From positions 2,356,501 through 2,420,500 of the forward strand of contig JAYKKM010000263.1 in NCBI GenBank assembly GCA_035772405.1: 64,000 bases of DNA, in the 5' to 3' direction. The stretch comes from Chrysogorgia sp. JL179-B06 (taxonomy: Eukaryota > Cnidaria > Anthozoa > Scleralcyonacea > Chrysogorgiidae). The position numbers and the translations under genes were made by a program. The notes below the pieces were generated by a model. That model was given only the letters and a program-made list of their open reading frames with translations, ran no database searches and was not told where the DNA came from. This document shows, one piece after another, positions 45,601 to 51,543 of the stretch; positions within the stretch are counted from its first letter, which is position 1, and the number at the start of each line of letters is the position of its first letter.

Positions 45601-46315
45601 CTAGGTGGCACCATCTAAAGCACTCGTTGTCATCATCGTTATTTACATTTATCAGACCCTTCATACTGTTGCGCAGCTCCTTTGGCAACGCAATGTAGCT
45701 ACTCCCATGCAAAGGTCTGTAAATAGCGACATTGACGTAGTGCGCATCTATTTTGTCGATAGTCCATCCAGACGCCTCAGATAACCACCCGGCTATCCGC
45801 GTCAAAATCTGCTCCGACCCACGATTGGCGACACCCTCGATGTCATGCTCATTAATGACGACGAACGTTTCGCTGTTAAAGTAGGCAGTTTTGTACGTGG
45901 TCTTATTGAGTTCTAAAACTTTCTCAAAAGTGACCTTGACTGTCTCCACCACTTTCATTCCGTTGGTCTCACCCAGCTCACGTCTCAAAAGGTTAGTGAC
46001 AGCGCTTCTACTACCATTTACCTGATTGATGTCTCTGTCGTCAATTACCTCGACTCCATAAGACCTTGTGAACCCTCTCAGTGCTCGATCCAACAGCTGC
46101 GTCGACGACGCGTCACTATGGTCTTCAACTGTGGGTTGTGTTTCTTGGTCTCCAAAAAAGCCGTGAACGTTGGTCGCTCTATCTGTTAGTAGGTTCACAG
46201 CGTCTGCATTTGTGTAGCTACCTCGAGTCGCGCCAGTTCTAGCGAGTTTCTTATGCGTCCGCCCACCAACTTCGACTTGTCTTTTTGTCAGTGAGGTTTT
46301 CACAGTCCGACTCAT
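42644..46315 (-). CDS. polB: DNA polymerase B with inserted HNH (endonuclease VII-like) motif
   Basis: This 1223-residue replicative polymerase (DNA_pol_B_2) has an intact frame. From the N-terminus: a 340-residue region without a known domain; a C2H2-like finger (345-367); Exo I YADFEA (401-406); a CHIC...RVRDHCH...AHRQCN zinc/HNH motif (501-533), as in recombination endonuclease VII, lying between Exo I and Exo II; Exo II RGYDSHF (551-557); Exo III YLKSD (692-696); palm A YLDANNLYG (790-798); palm B NSVFG (958-962); and palm C TDTDS (1054-1058). All catalytic aspartates are present. Its last codons lie in the inverted repeat. The upstream sequence holds AGTATAAGTATAAG directly before the ATG. 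Confidence 0.95.
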   Translation of the reverse strand: MSRTVKTSLTKRQVEVGGRTHKKLARTGATRGSYTNADAVNLLTDRATNVHGFFGDQETQPTVEDHSDASSTQLLDRALRGFTRSYGVEVIDDRDINQVNGSRSAVTNLLRRELGETNGMKVVETVKVTFEKVLELNKTTYKTAYFNSETFVVINEHDIEGVANRGSEQILTRIAGWLSEASGWTIDKIDAHYVNVAIYRPLHGSSYIALPKELRNSMKGLINVNNDDDNECFRWCHLAHKFPVGKHSDRTSKYARHVGELNYDGIDFPVTLEDYNKIEKANDISINVFGYENLQPFPVYVSKEAYLDHMDLLLITNDVGNKHYVYIRDFNKFMYRQTKYKARKHFCRYCLQCFSRADVLESHVEVCLVINGKQAIKMPQKGAKVKYENFSRQLNVPFVVYADFEAITQKVHTTKLSSECSYTNAYQRHVDCGYGYKLVCCYDNEYSKPVKVYRGENAVNKFIGEMLEIVEYCKKTSESHFNKEMTLTDDDKKNFDEAKSCHICSVEYTSADVRVRDHCHVSGKYRGSAHRQCNVNFKLTDKIPVIFHNLRGYDSHFIMQEIGKFGQDINVIPNNMEKYMAFMLGKNLVFLDSFQFMSSGLDNLVRNLPRDAFKYTSEVFRDDGLALMTRKGVYPYDYMDSFDKFDECELPSKKDFYSILNDEHITEEMHERACDVWDYFDVESMGGYHDLYLKSDVLLLADVFENFRKTCHREYKLDPCHYFTSPGLAWDAMLKMTGVELELLSDIDMFQFVELGMRGGVSYICNRHGVANNKYMEGYDKEQESKYLMYLDANNLYGWAMSRSLPTGGFKWLTEKEIEKVNLHDYHNNSKKGLLLEVDLEYPAHLHDLHNDYPLAPEKMEITVDMLSEYCTKIKNKFNVSVGGVKKLVTNLMDKKKYVCHYGNLQLYMDLGLKINKIHRVLQFDQSKWLGKYIDFNTVKRTAAKNAFEKDFFKLMNNSVFGKTMENLRKRVDVRLVTTAEKFKKLVSKPTFVSCKIFNENLVAVHKVKETLTLNRPAYVGMCILDLSKTLMYNFHYNYIMKKYSSDTCRLHFTDTDSLLYSIKTGDVYSDFMEEREKFDNSDYPADNPFAFKENKKVIGKMKDECAGTPIVEFVGLRSKMYSYLKEGGGGGKTAKGIRKNIIKKVIRHEDYKSVLLEQKQLRHTMKTIRSVKHQLGSYEINKVSLSCFDDKRYLLENGIDSYAYGHKNIEARDTTENSEQTD

Positions 46316-46325
46316 TGGCTTATAC

Positions 46326-46889
46326 TTATACTACACTTTTTTTCTTAACCCACTCGTTGTAATAACGATCGTCACTTTCGCACCATCCCAGCTTTGGGTA
46401 CACCACCCCAAACAAATTATCGTCAAACAAGTCTTTCACCTTCCCGTCTTTGAGGTCTGACACCTTCTTGAGTGTCTCGACTCGTCTTCTGTGGCACAAC
46501 CTAATAATGTAGTATCCATATCTGCTGACATTTCTACCCTTTACCAAATTGCATGAGTACAACGCATTGACAACTTTCAAGAAGTCCTCTTTTATCAACT
46601 CAAGGTGCTCACCCTTCACAACGTTCCGCAGTCTCCTCCCCATCCACCAAGACCGCTTGTGAACGCTTTTTGGTCGCGTGAGCCTCATGTCGCTGTAACT
46701 CTGAGTGTAACCCCATTCGGTGTCACCACACTTTGGGCACGCGTACCCACCACATCCAGTCACATTTTTCAAAACCTCACAATCCAAGCAGTAGTAAAGC
46801 CTGGAGGTGCCTCCGCACTCGATTTGTGTCTCACTCGCGATTTCGTCAATTGTGTAACCATAGCTCATCTGCCTCATAAGTTTGTCCAT
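46326..46889 (-). CDS. Zinc-ribbon protein, unknown
   Basis: The protein has 187 residues from the ATG at 46889 (an extra GTG codon precedes it). Cys pairs at residues 34-37 (CLDC) and 51-54 (CPKC) with flanking Cys25 and Cys46 form a zinc ribbon like those of transcription factors. The rest is basic, with RSWWMGRRLRNVV near residue 80, and helical to the end. It lies 10 bp upstream of the polymerase and is transcribed with it. A transcription factor role is plausible from the ribbon and position, but I recognise no named family. Confidence 0.6.
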   Translation of the reverse strand: MDKLMRQMSYGYTIDEIASETQIECGGTSRLYYCLDCEVLKNVTGCGGYACPKCGDTEWGYTQSYSDMRLTRPKSVHKRSWWMGRRLRNVVKGEHLELIKEDFLKVVNALYSCNLVKGRNVSRYGYYIIRLCHRRRVETLKKVSDLKDGKVKDLFDDNLFGVVYPKLGWCESDDRYYNEWVKKKSVV

Positions 46890-46914
46890 CACTCTTATAC
46901 TACTCCAACATTTT

Positions 46915-47334
46915 TTACCGAGTTAGCACCCACACCGCTACCCCACTACCCAAGCCTAGCGCACCAACAAACAATAATTGGTATTCCTCCATTTCCGCAC
47001 TCGGTTGGTAGTAATCCGCAATCTTCGGGGAGTCAGTGAACACTCGTCCGCCGTGCTGAATAGTCATCGCTCTTCCAAGCTCCTCCAACGCGCGGCTTGT
47101 GTCATTAATGTCAGCATTAGCGTCAGAGAGCCGTTGTCGTAAACGCTGGATCTTATCTCTCTTGGCGACTTCGTTTTCAGACCACGCTTCTTTCGCACCA
47201 GCTAACTGCTCCAACGCATGGTTATGTCTTTCCATCTCAGCTTCATAGCCTGTGTGATTAAACTTTGAAAACATAAAGCCAGCGCCTGCAAAAGCCACTG
47301 CATTAAAGATCCCTCCAGCCACAACACTCACCAT
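46915..47334 (-). CDS. Two-TM coiled-coil membrane protein
   Basis: The 139-residue protein has a hydrophobic N-terminal segment (residues 3-22, GGIFNAVAFAGAGFMF), a charged coiled-coil middle (33-90, rich in Glu, Arg and Ala) and a C-terminal hydrophobic segment (119-137). A hairpin-like topology with both ends in a membrane is likely. It is one of three small membrane proteins in a row on this strand. Proteins of this shape recur in cnidarian and other invertebrate Polinton-like elements, where they have no assigned function. A role in a virion inner membrane or in entry is possible, but that is inference. Confidence 0.65.
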   Translation of the reverse strand: MVSVVAGGIFNAVAFAGAGFMFSKFNHTGYEAEMERHNHALEQLAGAKEAWSENEVAKRDKIQRLRQRLSDANADINDTSRALEELGRAMTIQHGGRVFTDSPKIADYYQPSAEMEEYQLLFVGALGLGSGVAVWVLTR

Positions 47335-47338
47335 TAAC

Positions 47339-47581
47339 TTACATTGATTTGAATGGATCTGTCGGTATCCACTTTTTCGATTGCATCCATTTTACTAACA
47401 GCGTTCCTGCACCAACAGCTGCAGCAAGTTTCACTGTGCCTTTCACTGTCTCTGGTGTTCCCAATGGTTCTCCCAAAGCCTTTTTCGAAATCATACTCAC
47501 TGCCACAGCGCCAGTCGTGACAAGAAGCGCATCGTACAATTCGTTCATAAGTTCTTTTCGATCGATCGCAGCCATATACAT
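47339..47581 (-). CDS. Small hydrophobic membrane protein
   Basis: The 80-residue protein has two hydrophobic stretches (about residues 18-32 and 50-63) joined by a polar loop with PLGTPETVKGT, and a basic, Pro-containing end. The start ATG at 47581 is used; a second Met at codon 3 is also possible. It ends 4 bp before the start of the two-TM protein, so the genes are nearly fused. No enzymatic motif is seen. Confidence 0.6.
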   Translation of the reverse strand: MYMAAIDRKELMNELYDALLVTTGAVAVSMISKKALGEPLGTPETVKGTVKLAAAVGAGTLLVKWMQSKKWIPTDPFKSM

Positions 47582-47596
47582 TGTCGTGTGTTTTGT

Positions 47597-47932
47597 TCAA
47601 GAATCAAATGTGTCTAACGCTGGACGACGAGTTTTGTGGTTCTCTGACGCAGGTGCTGGTGCAGTACTCACAGGTTCTTTTTCACTGCTAATTGTGTACC
47701 ATAGCGAAGCACCAGCAATGATTACACCAAGTGTTCCAACAATATAACCATAGCTCCACTCACTACCCTGTTCTTCGTTGACTATCATTTCACGCATTTT
47801 CTTTTCTTTCGCGGCTTTCGATATCTCAGCCAGCTTTTTACAAGCAGCGACACGCTTTGGGTCCTTCACCTTAACACTTTTCACATCAGCTGTGATCTTA
47901 GCGTCAACAGCCGTCTGTGAGTCTTCAACCAT
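47597..47932 (-). CDS. Single-TM protein with basic helical N-terminus
   Basis: The 111-residue protein is charged and helical at the N-terminus, including KDPKRVAACKKLAEISKAAKEKK, given here as KDPKRVAACKKLAE plus a Lys-rich continuation. One membrane segment lies at residues about 60-80 (YGYIVGTLGVIIAGASLWY), and the tail is Pro/Ala-rich. It is the first gene of the left minus-strand block. The recurring KDPKRVAA pattern with one membrane helix fits small virion membrane proteins of related elements; the function is unknown. Confidence 0.6.
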   Translation of the reverse strand: MVEDSQTAVDAKITADVKSVKVKDPKRVAACKKLAEISKAAKEKKMREMIVNEEQGSEWSYGYIVGTLGVIIAGASLWYTISSEKEPVSTAPAPASENHKTRRPALDTFDS

Positions 47933-47958
47933 CTAATACACTATCACGTGTTATCTTA

Positions 47959-48013
47959 CTCACAGTTGACCTCACAGGTGTCTCACAGTTGACCTCACAG
48001 GTATCTCACAGTT
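47959..48013. promoter_or_regulatory. 23-bp tandem repeats in a divergent intergenic region
   Basis: Two full copies of a 23-bp unit (starting CTCACAGTTGACCTCACAGG) lie at 47959-47981 and 47982-48004, with a partial third copy to 48013. They fill the 130-bp gap between the left minus-strand block and the plus-strand block, where both promoters must lie. They look like binding sites for a regulator or replication protein. Confidence 0.55.
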
Positions 48014-48062
48014 CCAGACCAAACGCACTAAAAATTAGGATTTTTTCTGGGAGTATAACATA

Positions 48063-48755
48063 ATGACTCAAGACCGAGAGGTTAGCGAAGAAGTTATTGA
48101 CTGCTTGCTGAGAACGGCCTTTGTCAGTGTGTCTACCCCACGAGTCGACAATGGACCCAACGTCTTAAACGAGTACTTTTCAATATACAATCTGCTCGAC
48201 CTCAGACGTGAAGATGTGTTAATAAAACAGCCTATCCCCCAGGTCGACTGTGCGAGGCATCTTCACGACACTTGGATCGATCTTCGAGAGGATAGAGCCA
48301 AGGAGACTGCTGATAGATTAGCTAGCATAATCCCTGTGTGGTGTTACTCGTCATTCAAGTACCTTATGTTAGCAAGTGATGTCTACTTGAACAACCCTAG
48401 TGGGTCCAACGGTACGTTACTCGGTAACTTCCTCCAAGTGTTCTTAGTGACCCTTATGTGGAAACCATGCCCAACCAAAGCCAAAGCGTGGCTAGAGCTC
48501 GCCGCAAACCGTGACGTTCACGTTTGCAAGGTGGGGTGTAACGAGATACTGGGCGCGGATGATATCAGGGACCACGTACTCTCGCCCGCCCACAGACACT
48601 TCGCGAGAGACGAAAACGTGTACACCTGTCACCCATGCGGTGTGGTCACCAACGACCCACTGCATCGCTTGAGACACGAGAGCTCGAGGTCCCATCTTAA
48701 AAACTTAGAGCTTCAGCGGATATTCAACATGGAACGACGGTTTCCACCACAATAA
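48063..48755 (+). CDS. Protein with two U1/matrin-type zinc fingers
   Basis: The protein has 230 residues. The first 150 are helical with no known domain. Two C2H2-like fingers with long His spacing follow. The first has Cys155 and Cys159 with His171 and His177. The second has Cys189 and Cys192 with His205 and His211. This spacing is like matrin/U1 fingers that bind RNA or DNA. GAGTATAACATA lies directly before the ATG. The polyadenylation signal AATAAA overlaps the stop. It lies 28 bp upstream of thymidine kinase on the same strand. Confidence 0.6.
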   Translation: MTQDREVSEEVIDCLLRTAFVSVSTPRVDNGPNVLNEYFSIYNLLDLRREDVLIKQPIPQVDCARHLHDTWIDLREDRAKETADRLASIIPVWCYSSFKYLMLASDVYLNNPSGSNGTLLGNFLQVFLVTLMWKPCPTKAKAWLELAANRDVHVCKVGCNEILGADDIRDHVLSPAHRHFARDENVYTCHPCGVVTNDPLHRLRHESSRSHLKNLELQRIFNMERRFPPQ

Positions 48756-48783
48756 AAAATATTTCTCTGAGGGTATAGTAGCC
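48751..48783 (+). terminator. Polyadenylation signal and short spacer before thymidine kinase
   Basis: AATAAA at 48751-48756 overlaps the preceding stop codon. It is followed by an AT-rich run and then GGGTATAGTA directly before the next ATG, so an end signal and a start signal are packed into 33 bp. Confidence 0.5.
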
Positions 48784-49350
48784 ATGAGAAAAGTTGGTAA
48801 ACTGGAAATCGTGATTGGTCCCATGTTTGCAGGAAAAACAACAGAGACTCTTCGCAGGTTAGTTGCGTTAAGTAAATCAGGGCTCAAAGTCCTTTACATG
48901 AACAACACAGGTGACACTAGGCGAACTGACCACGCGTTCTCCACACATCGTCAGACCATTGTCGTCGGATCAGACAGTTTACCTGCGAAGTTAATCGCCA
49001 ACCTTCCGAGTTCTTCCGAGATAGCTGATTACGACGTCATCGGCATTGACGAAGGTCATTGGTACTCTGGGTTACTCCCAGTTACTCACGAATACATTAA
49101 AGCTGGCATTCACGTCATTATTTGTGGTCTCATAACAACGGAGCACTTAAAAAAACTTGGTGAGCTCGACACGCTCTTCCCAATGGCAGACGACATCACG
49201 TTTCTAAAAGCGTATTGCGCCGTTTGTCGCGACACTTACGGAACAACTGTTGAAGCGCCATTCAATTGGAGATACAACCCAGGACCATCATTCGTTGGTG
49301 GTGCTGAGCAATATCGCGCAGTGTCCAGACGTCATCATCCTTCCACATAA
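48784..49350 (+). CDS. tk: Thymidine kinase
   Basis: The 188-residue type II thymidine kinase phosphorylates thymidine to dTMP, raising dTTP for DNA replication in non-dividing cells. Walker A GPMFAGKTT is at residues 12-20, the DEGHWY block (89-94) carries catalytic Glu90, CGL is at 114-116, and the lasso region with NWRYNPGPSFVGG lies near 161-173. One zinc pair (CAVC, 145-148) is present. The second pair, usually CRxC[HC] near the end, reads SRRHH (181-185), so the zinc site is altered or uses His. Length is normal for viral and bacterial enzymes of this class. Confidence 0.9.
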   Translation: MRKVGKLEIVIGPMFAGKTTETLRRLVALSKSGLKVLYMNNTGDTRRTDHAFSTHRQTIVVGSDSLPAKLIANLPSSSEIADYDVIGIDEGHWYSGLLPVTHEYIKAGIHVIICGLITTEHLKKLGELDTLFPMADDITFLKAYCAVCRDTYGTTVEAPFNWRYNPGPSFVGGAEQYRAVSRRHHPST

Positions 49351-49451
49351 AATTACGGGTGTTCTCAATACACTCCACTTTTTAAATTTAGACATTGGTC
49401 ACACGAAGCGTCCAATGTCTCATAGAAACGTTTTTTTTCACACGCGTAAAA
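49351..49451. other. Convergent gap
   Basis: A 101-bp spacer between thymidine kinase and the BRO-N gene, whose transcripts converge here. No gene is seen. Confidence 0.5.
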
Positions 49452-50213
49452 TTAGTCGCGCACCACACAGTGATGTCTCTCGTGGTTACTTAATGCTGAT
49501 TTATTTTTAAATTTACGAAAACACTGAGAGCACTGAAACCCAATGTCAAAGAAATATTTTATTACCGTGGTAATAGCGTCGTCGTATGAGTCGCACAAGA
49601 GTGTTAGATAACCAGCGGATTTGTATCTGAGCAGCAGAGACTCCTGCTCTTCAGATGTCTTACCTGTGCCACCTGGGTTCTTGAACTCAATCACGAGTCC
49701 AATGTGCTGTCGGTTTGCGTTGGCAATAATCAAGTCAGGCGTTCCACGTTGGTAACCTTTTTTCCACGAATTTATTCTTTTACTCGAAGTGTCTTGATTC
49801 TCACCACAAGCGGCTATCAAAATAGCTTCTGGATAATACTTCCTAAGAAAACCAACAACTTTCGTATGAAGATCGAACTCGGTGATCATTTTAAACTGAT
49901 TGTGTTTGAGACCGACGTCAGCTAAACTTTTTCTAACGCTTGGTAAGACTTCTGAGTGCACCCACCTTCCAAAGTGTTTCGCACGCTCCATTTTACTCGA
50001 GAACGTTAATGAGTAGACTCCAAGTTCGTTGATAAACGAGGCTTGTTCCATCTTCATTCTACAGTCAGGTTCGACGTGGTCGTGAACCGCATCTTTTGGT
50101 CGAGCATAACCTAGAGCGCTCGCGACTTCTTTCGCTTTGAACCATATTTCACCGTTGTGATTAACCGTCGTGATTTGGTGACCATCGAATAATTGCACTG
50201 AGTTGGTTGCCAT
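49452..50213 (-). CDS. BRO-N / PD-(D/E)xK nuclease / C2H2 fusion protein
   Basis: The protein has 253 residues in three parts. Residues 5-100 are a BRO-N domain (WFKAKEVASALGY, then ERAKHFGRWVHSEVLPSVRK), a DNA-binding module of baculovirus and other viral proteins. Residues 110-222 look like a VRR-NUC-type restriction-fold nuclease, with GTPDL (157-161), EFK (176-178) and Gln190 in order. Residues 228-248 form one C2H2 finger (CSQCFRKF...HERHH). The start is the ATG at 50213, directly after TATAGTA. A DNA-binding nuclease acting in replication, recombination or host defence is inferred; the nuclease call rests on motif order. Confidence 0.75.
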   Translation of the reverse strand: MATNSVQLFDGHQITTVNHNGEIWFKAKEVASALGYARPKDAVHDHVEPDCRMKMEQASFINELGVYSLTFSSKMERAKHFGRWVHSEVLPSVRKSLADVGLKHNQFKMITEFDLHTKVVGFLRKYYPEAILIAACGENQDTSSKRINSWKKGYQRGTPDLIIANANRQHIGLVIEFKNPGGTGKTSEEQESLLLRYKSAGYLTLLCDSYDDAITTVIKYFFDIGFQCSQCFRKFKNKSALSNHERHHCVVRD

Positions 50214-50234
50214 TACTATAGCCCCGCAAAAAAA

Positions 50235-50375
50235 CTACTCGACATAGGTGTCAGGTTTTTTATAGATCTGGTTTGTTGTGTACCAATGCAGCAGATACGT
50301 TTTATTAGTCCTCAGTTTTCTACGTCGTCTGAAAAAGTTTCTAATGTTACGAGCCAGTTTTCTAAGCCAACCCAT
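50235..50375 (-). CDS. Arginine-rich 46-residue mini-protein
   Basis: This small frame starts at an ATG preceded by TTATGTA and encodes MGWLRKLARN followed by a run of Arg and Lys. About half of the first 22 residues are basic, and they form an amphipathic helix with large hydrophobics on one face. It fills the gap between two minus-strand genes almost exactly (21 and 8 bp left over), which supports it. It could be a core, membrane-active or RNA-binding peptide. No homologue is known to me. Confidence 0.5.
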   Translation of the reverse strand: MGWLRKLARNIRNFFRRRRKLRTNKTYLLHWYTTNQIYKKPDTYVE

Positions 50376-50383
50376 TACATAAC

Positions 50384-50590
50384 TTAAGTCACGTCTCCTA
50401 CCACTCCCACAATGTCTGACTCTGGTAACATAATAGGTTTGCCGTAAGTCTTTTTAGACCTCATACCAATCTCAGCGTGGAGCTCGAGAGTAACGTCACC
50501 GCGACCAAATGATCCACCAGCTTTGAACATGTGGTCAGTCGTTTTATTTATCTTATATATTTCACGAGGTCTCGAAATACATGCTCCCAT
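50384..50590 (-). CDS. Small N-myristoylation candidate
   Basis: The 68-residue protein begins MGACIS, which fits the rule for N-terminal myristoylation (Gly2 and Ser6) and includes Cys4 for palmitoylation. The rest is short and polar with a Gly-rich turn (AGGSFGRGD). It abuts the fibre-like gene exactly (start at 50590, stop of the neighbour at 50591). GGTATAAAGTAA precedes the ATG. A membrane-anchored matrix-like role is suggested by the motif alone. Confidence 0.55.
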   Translation of the reverse strand: MGACISRPREIYKINKTTDHMFKAGGSFGRGDVTLELHAEIGMRSKKTYGKPIMLPESDIVGVVGDVT

Positions 50591-51541
50591 TTACTTTATA
50601 CCATATTCCTTCATCATTTCTCCACCCATGATTATGATGTCTCGGTTCGTCATGTAGCCACTCACAATTTTCACACCGTAGAATTCTATCAACGATGGGT
50701 ACGCATAAGGTGCGAGTGGTATTCTTGGTCGGTGTATTCCAAAAATTGTTCCATAGGGTGTGCCTATCTTTCCCATATTCGCTACGAAGTCTGAGTCGGC
50801 TGACTTAACGTTGTTGACCCTGACATGTGAATTGCTCATTTGCCAGTGTATTGATATCATATGCATTTTACTTATGTCAACGCCACTTGGAATAGTGCAT
50901 ATGCTCTCCATCGCTGGGACGCTACCACCATACGCGAGCCCATTAGTCATGCCAGTCTTGTACCCTATGAACTTATCCCACTGACCGTCGTCGTTTGATA
51001 TAATTGTCTCCCAATTTGATCCAGCGGTGCGAGTAGGTAACCTCACCACAACAAAAATGGAGAGGTCACACCATTGCATACTCGGACAATTAAAGTGAAG
51101 GCCTGACTCAAGTGGGAGTGGCGTCAACACAGGGGATAGAAAACTTTGGCTTACGCCGCTGATGCCAACAATAGGACCATAGGTTGGGTTGTTTTGCACT
51201 AATTTGCTTGTTTCACCAATGGCTTTCACTTTGCTTGAACCATTGGTGTGAAACTCCACATTTTTCAAGGCGTGTGTGCTAACGTTGAAGTCGAGCACAA
51301 TGTTGTAGGACTGACTCTTGAGGAAACCTGATAGCAATTGCTCTAGAGTTCTTTTATTGATAACGTCTGAGTCATCGACTGGGTCTGCTACGTTTTTTAT
51401 CGCTGAGCCTTGCATGTCTATTAGTCCAGACATCCTTCCGCCGGTCGCGCTTAATTTAGGATCTTCGTCCAGATGCCTTTTCGTTCTCTTCAGTATTTTA
51501 TCATGAGGGTCATCAGACTCATACCCATAGTTTAGACTCAT
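50591..51541 (-). CDS. Fibre-like attachment protein candidate
   Basis: The protein has 316 residues. The N-terminal peptide is MSLNYGYES. Residues 36-66 (RMSGLIDMQGSAIKN, then VADPVDDSDVINKRTL) match the shaft repeat of phage tail fibres and viral spikes (M-x-G-x-I-D-M-x-G...I-x-N-L-x-x-P-x-D...DAVNK). The region from about 140 to 316 is beta-rich with Trp, Asn and Gly and resembles a lectin-like or concanavalin-type head (NWETIISNDDGQWDKFIGY). Such a protein would trim to a vertex and bind the host surface. The domain calls rest on pattern only. Confidence 0.65.
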   Translation of the reverse strand: MSLNYGYESDDPHDKILKRTKRHLDEDPKLSATGGRMSGLIDMQGSAIKNVADPVDDSDVINKRTLEQLLSGFLKSQSYNIVLDFNVSTHALKNVEFHTNGSSKVKAIGETSKLVQNNPTYGPIVGISGVSQSFLSPVLTPLPLESGLHFNCPSMQWCDLSIFVVVRLPTRTAGSNWETIISNDDGQWDKFIGYKTGMTNGLAYGGSVPAMESICTIPSGVDISKMHMISIHWQMSNSHVRVNNVKSADSDFVANMGKIGTPYGTIFGIHRPRIPLAPYAYPSLIEFYGVKIVSGYMTNRDIIIMGGEMMKEYGIK

Positions 51542-51543
51542 TA

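Noticed and set aside
49250..49510. Frame overlapping the end of thymidine kinase
   Set aside because: It is a shadow in another frame and runs into the convergent BRO-N gene.
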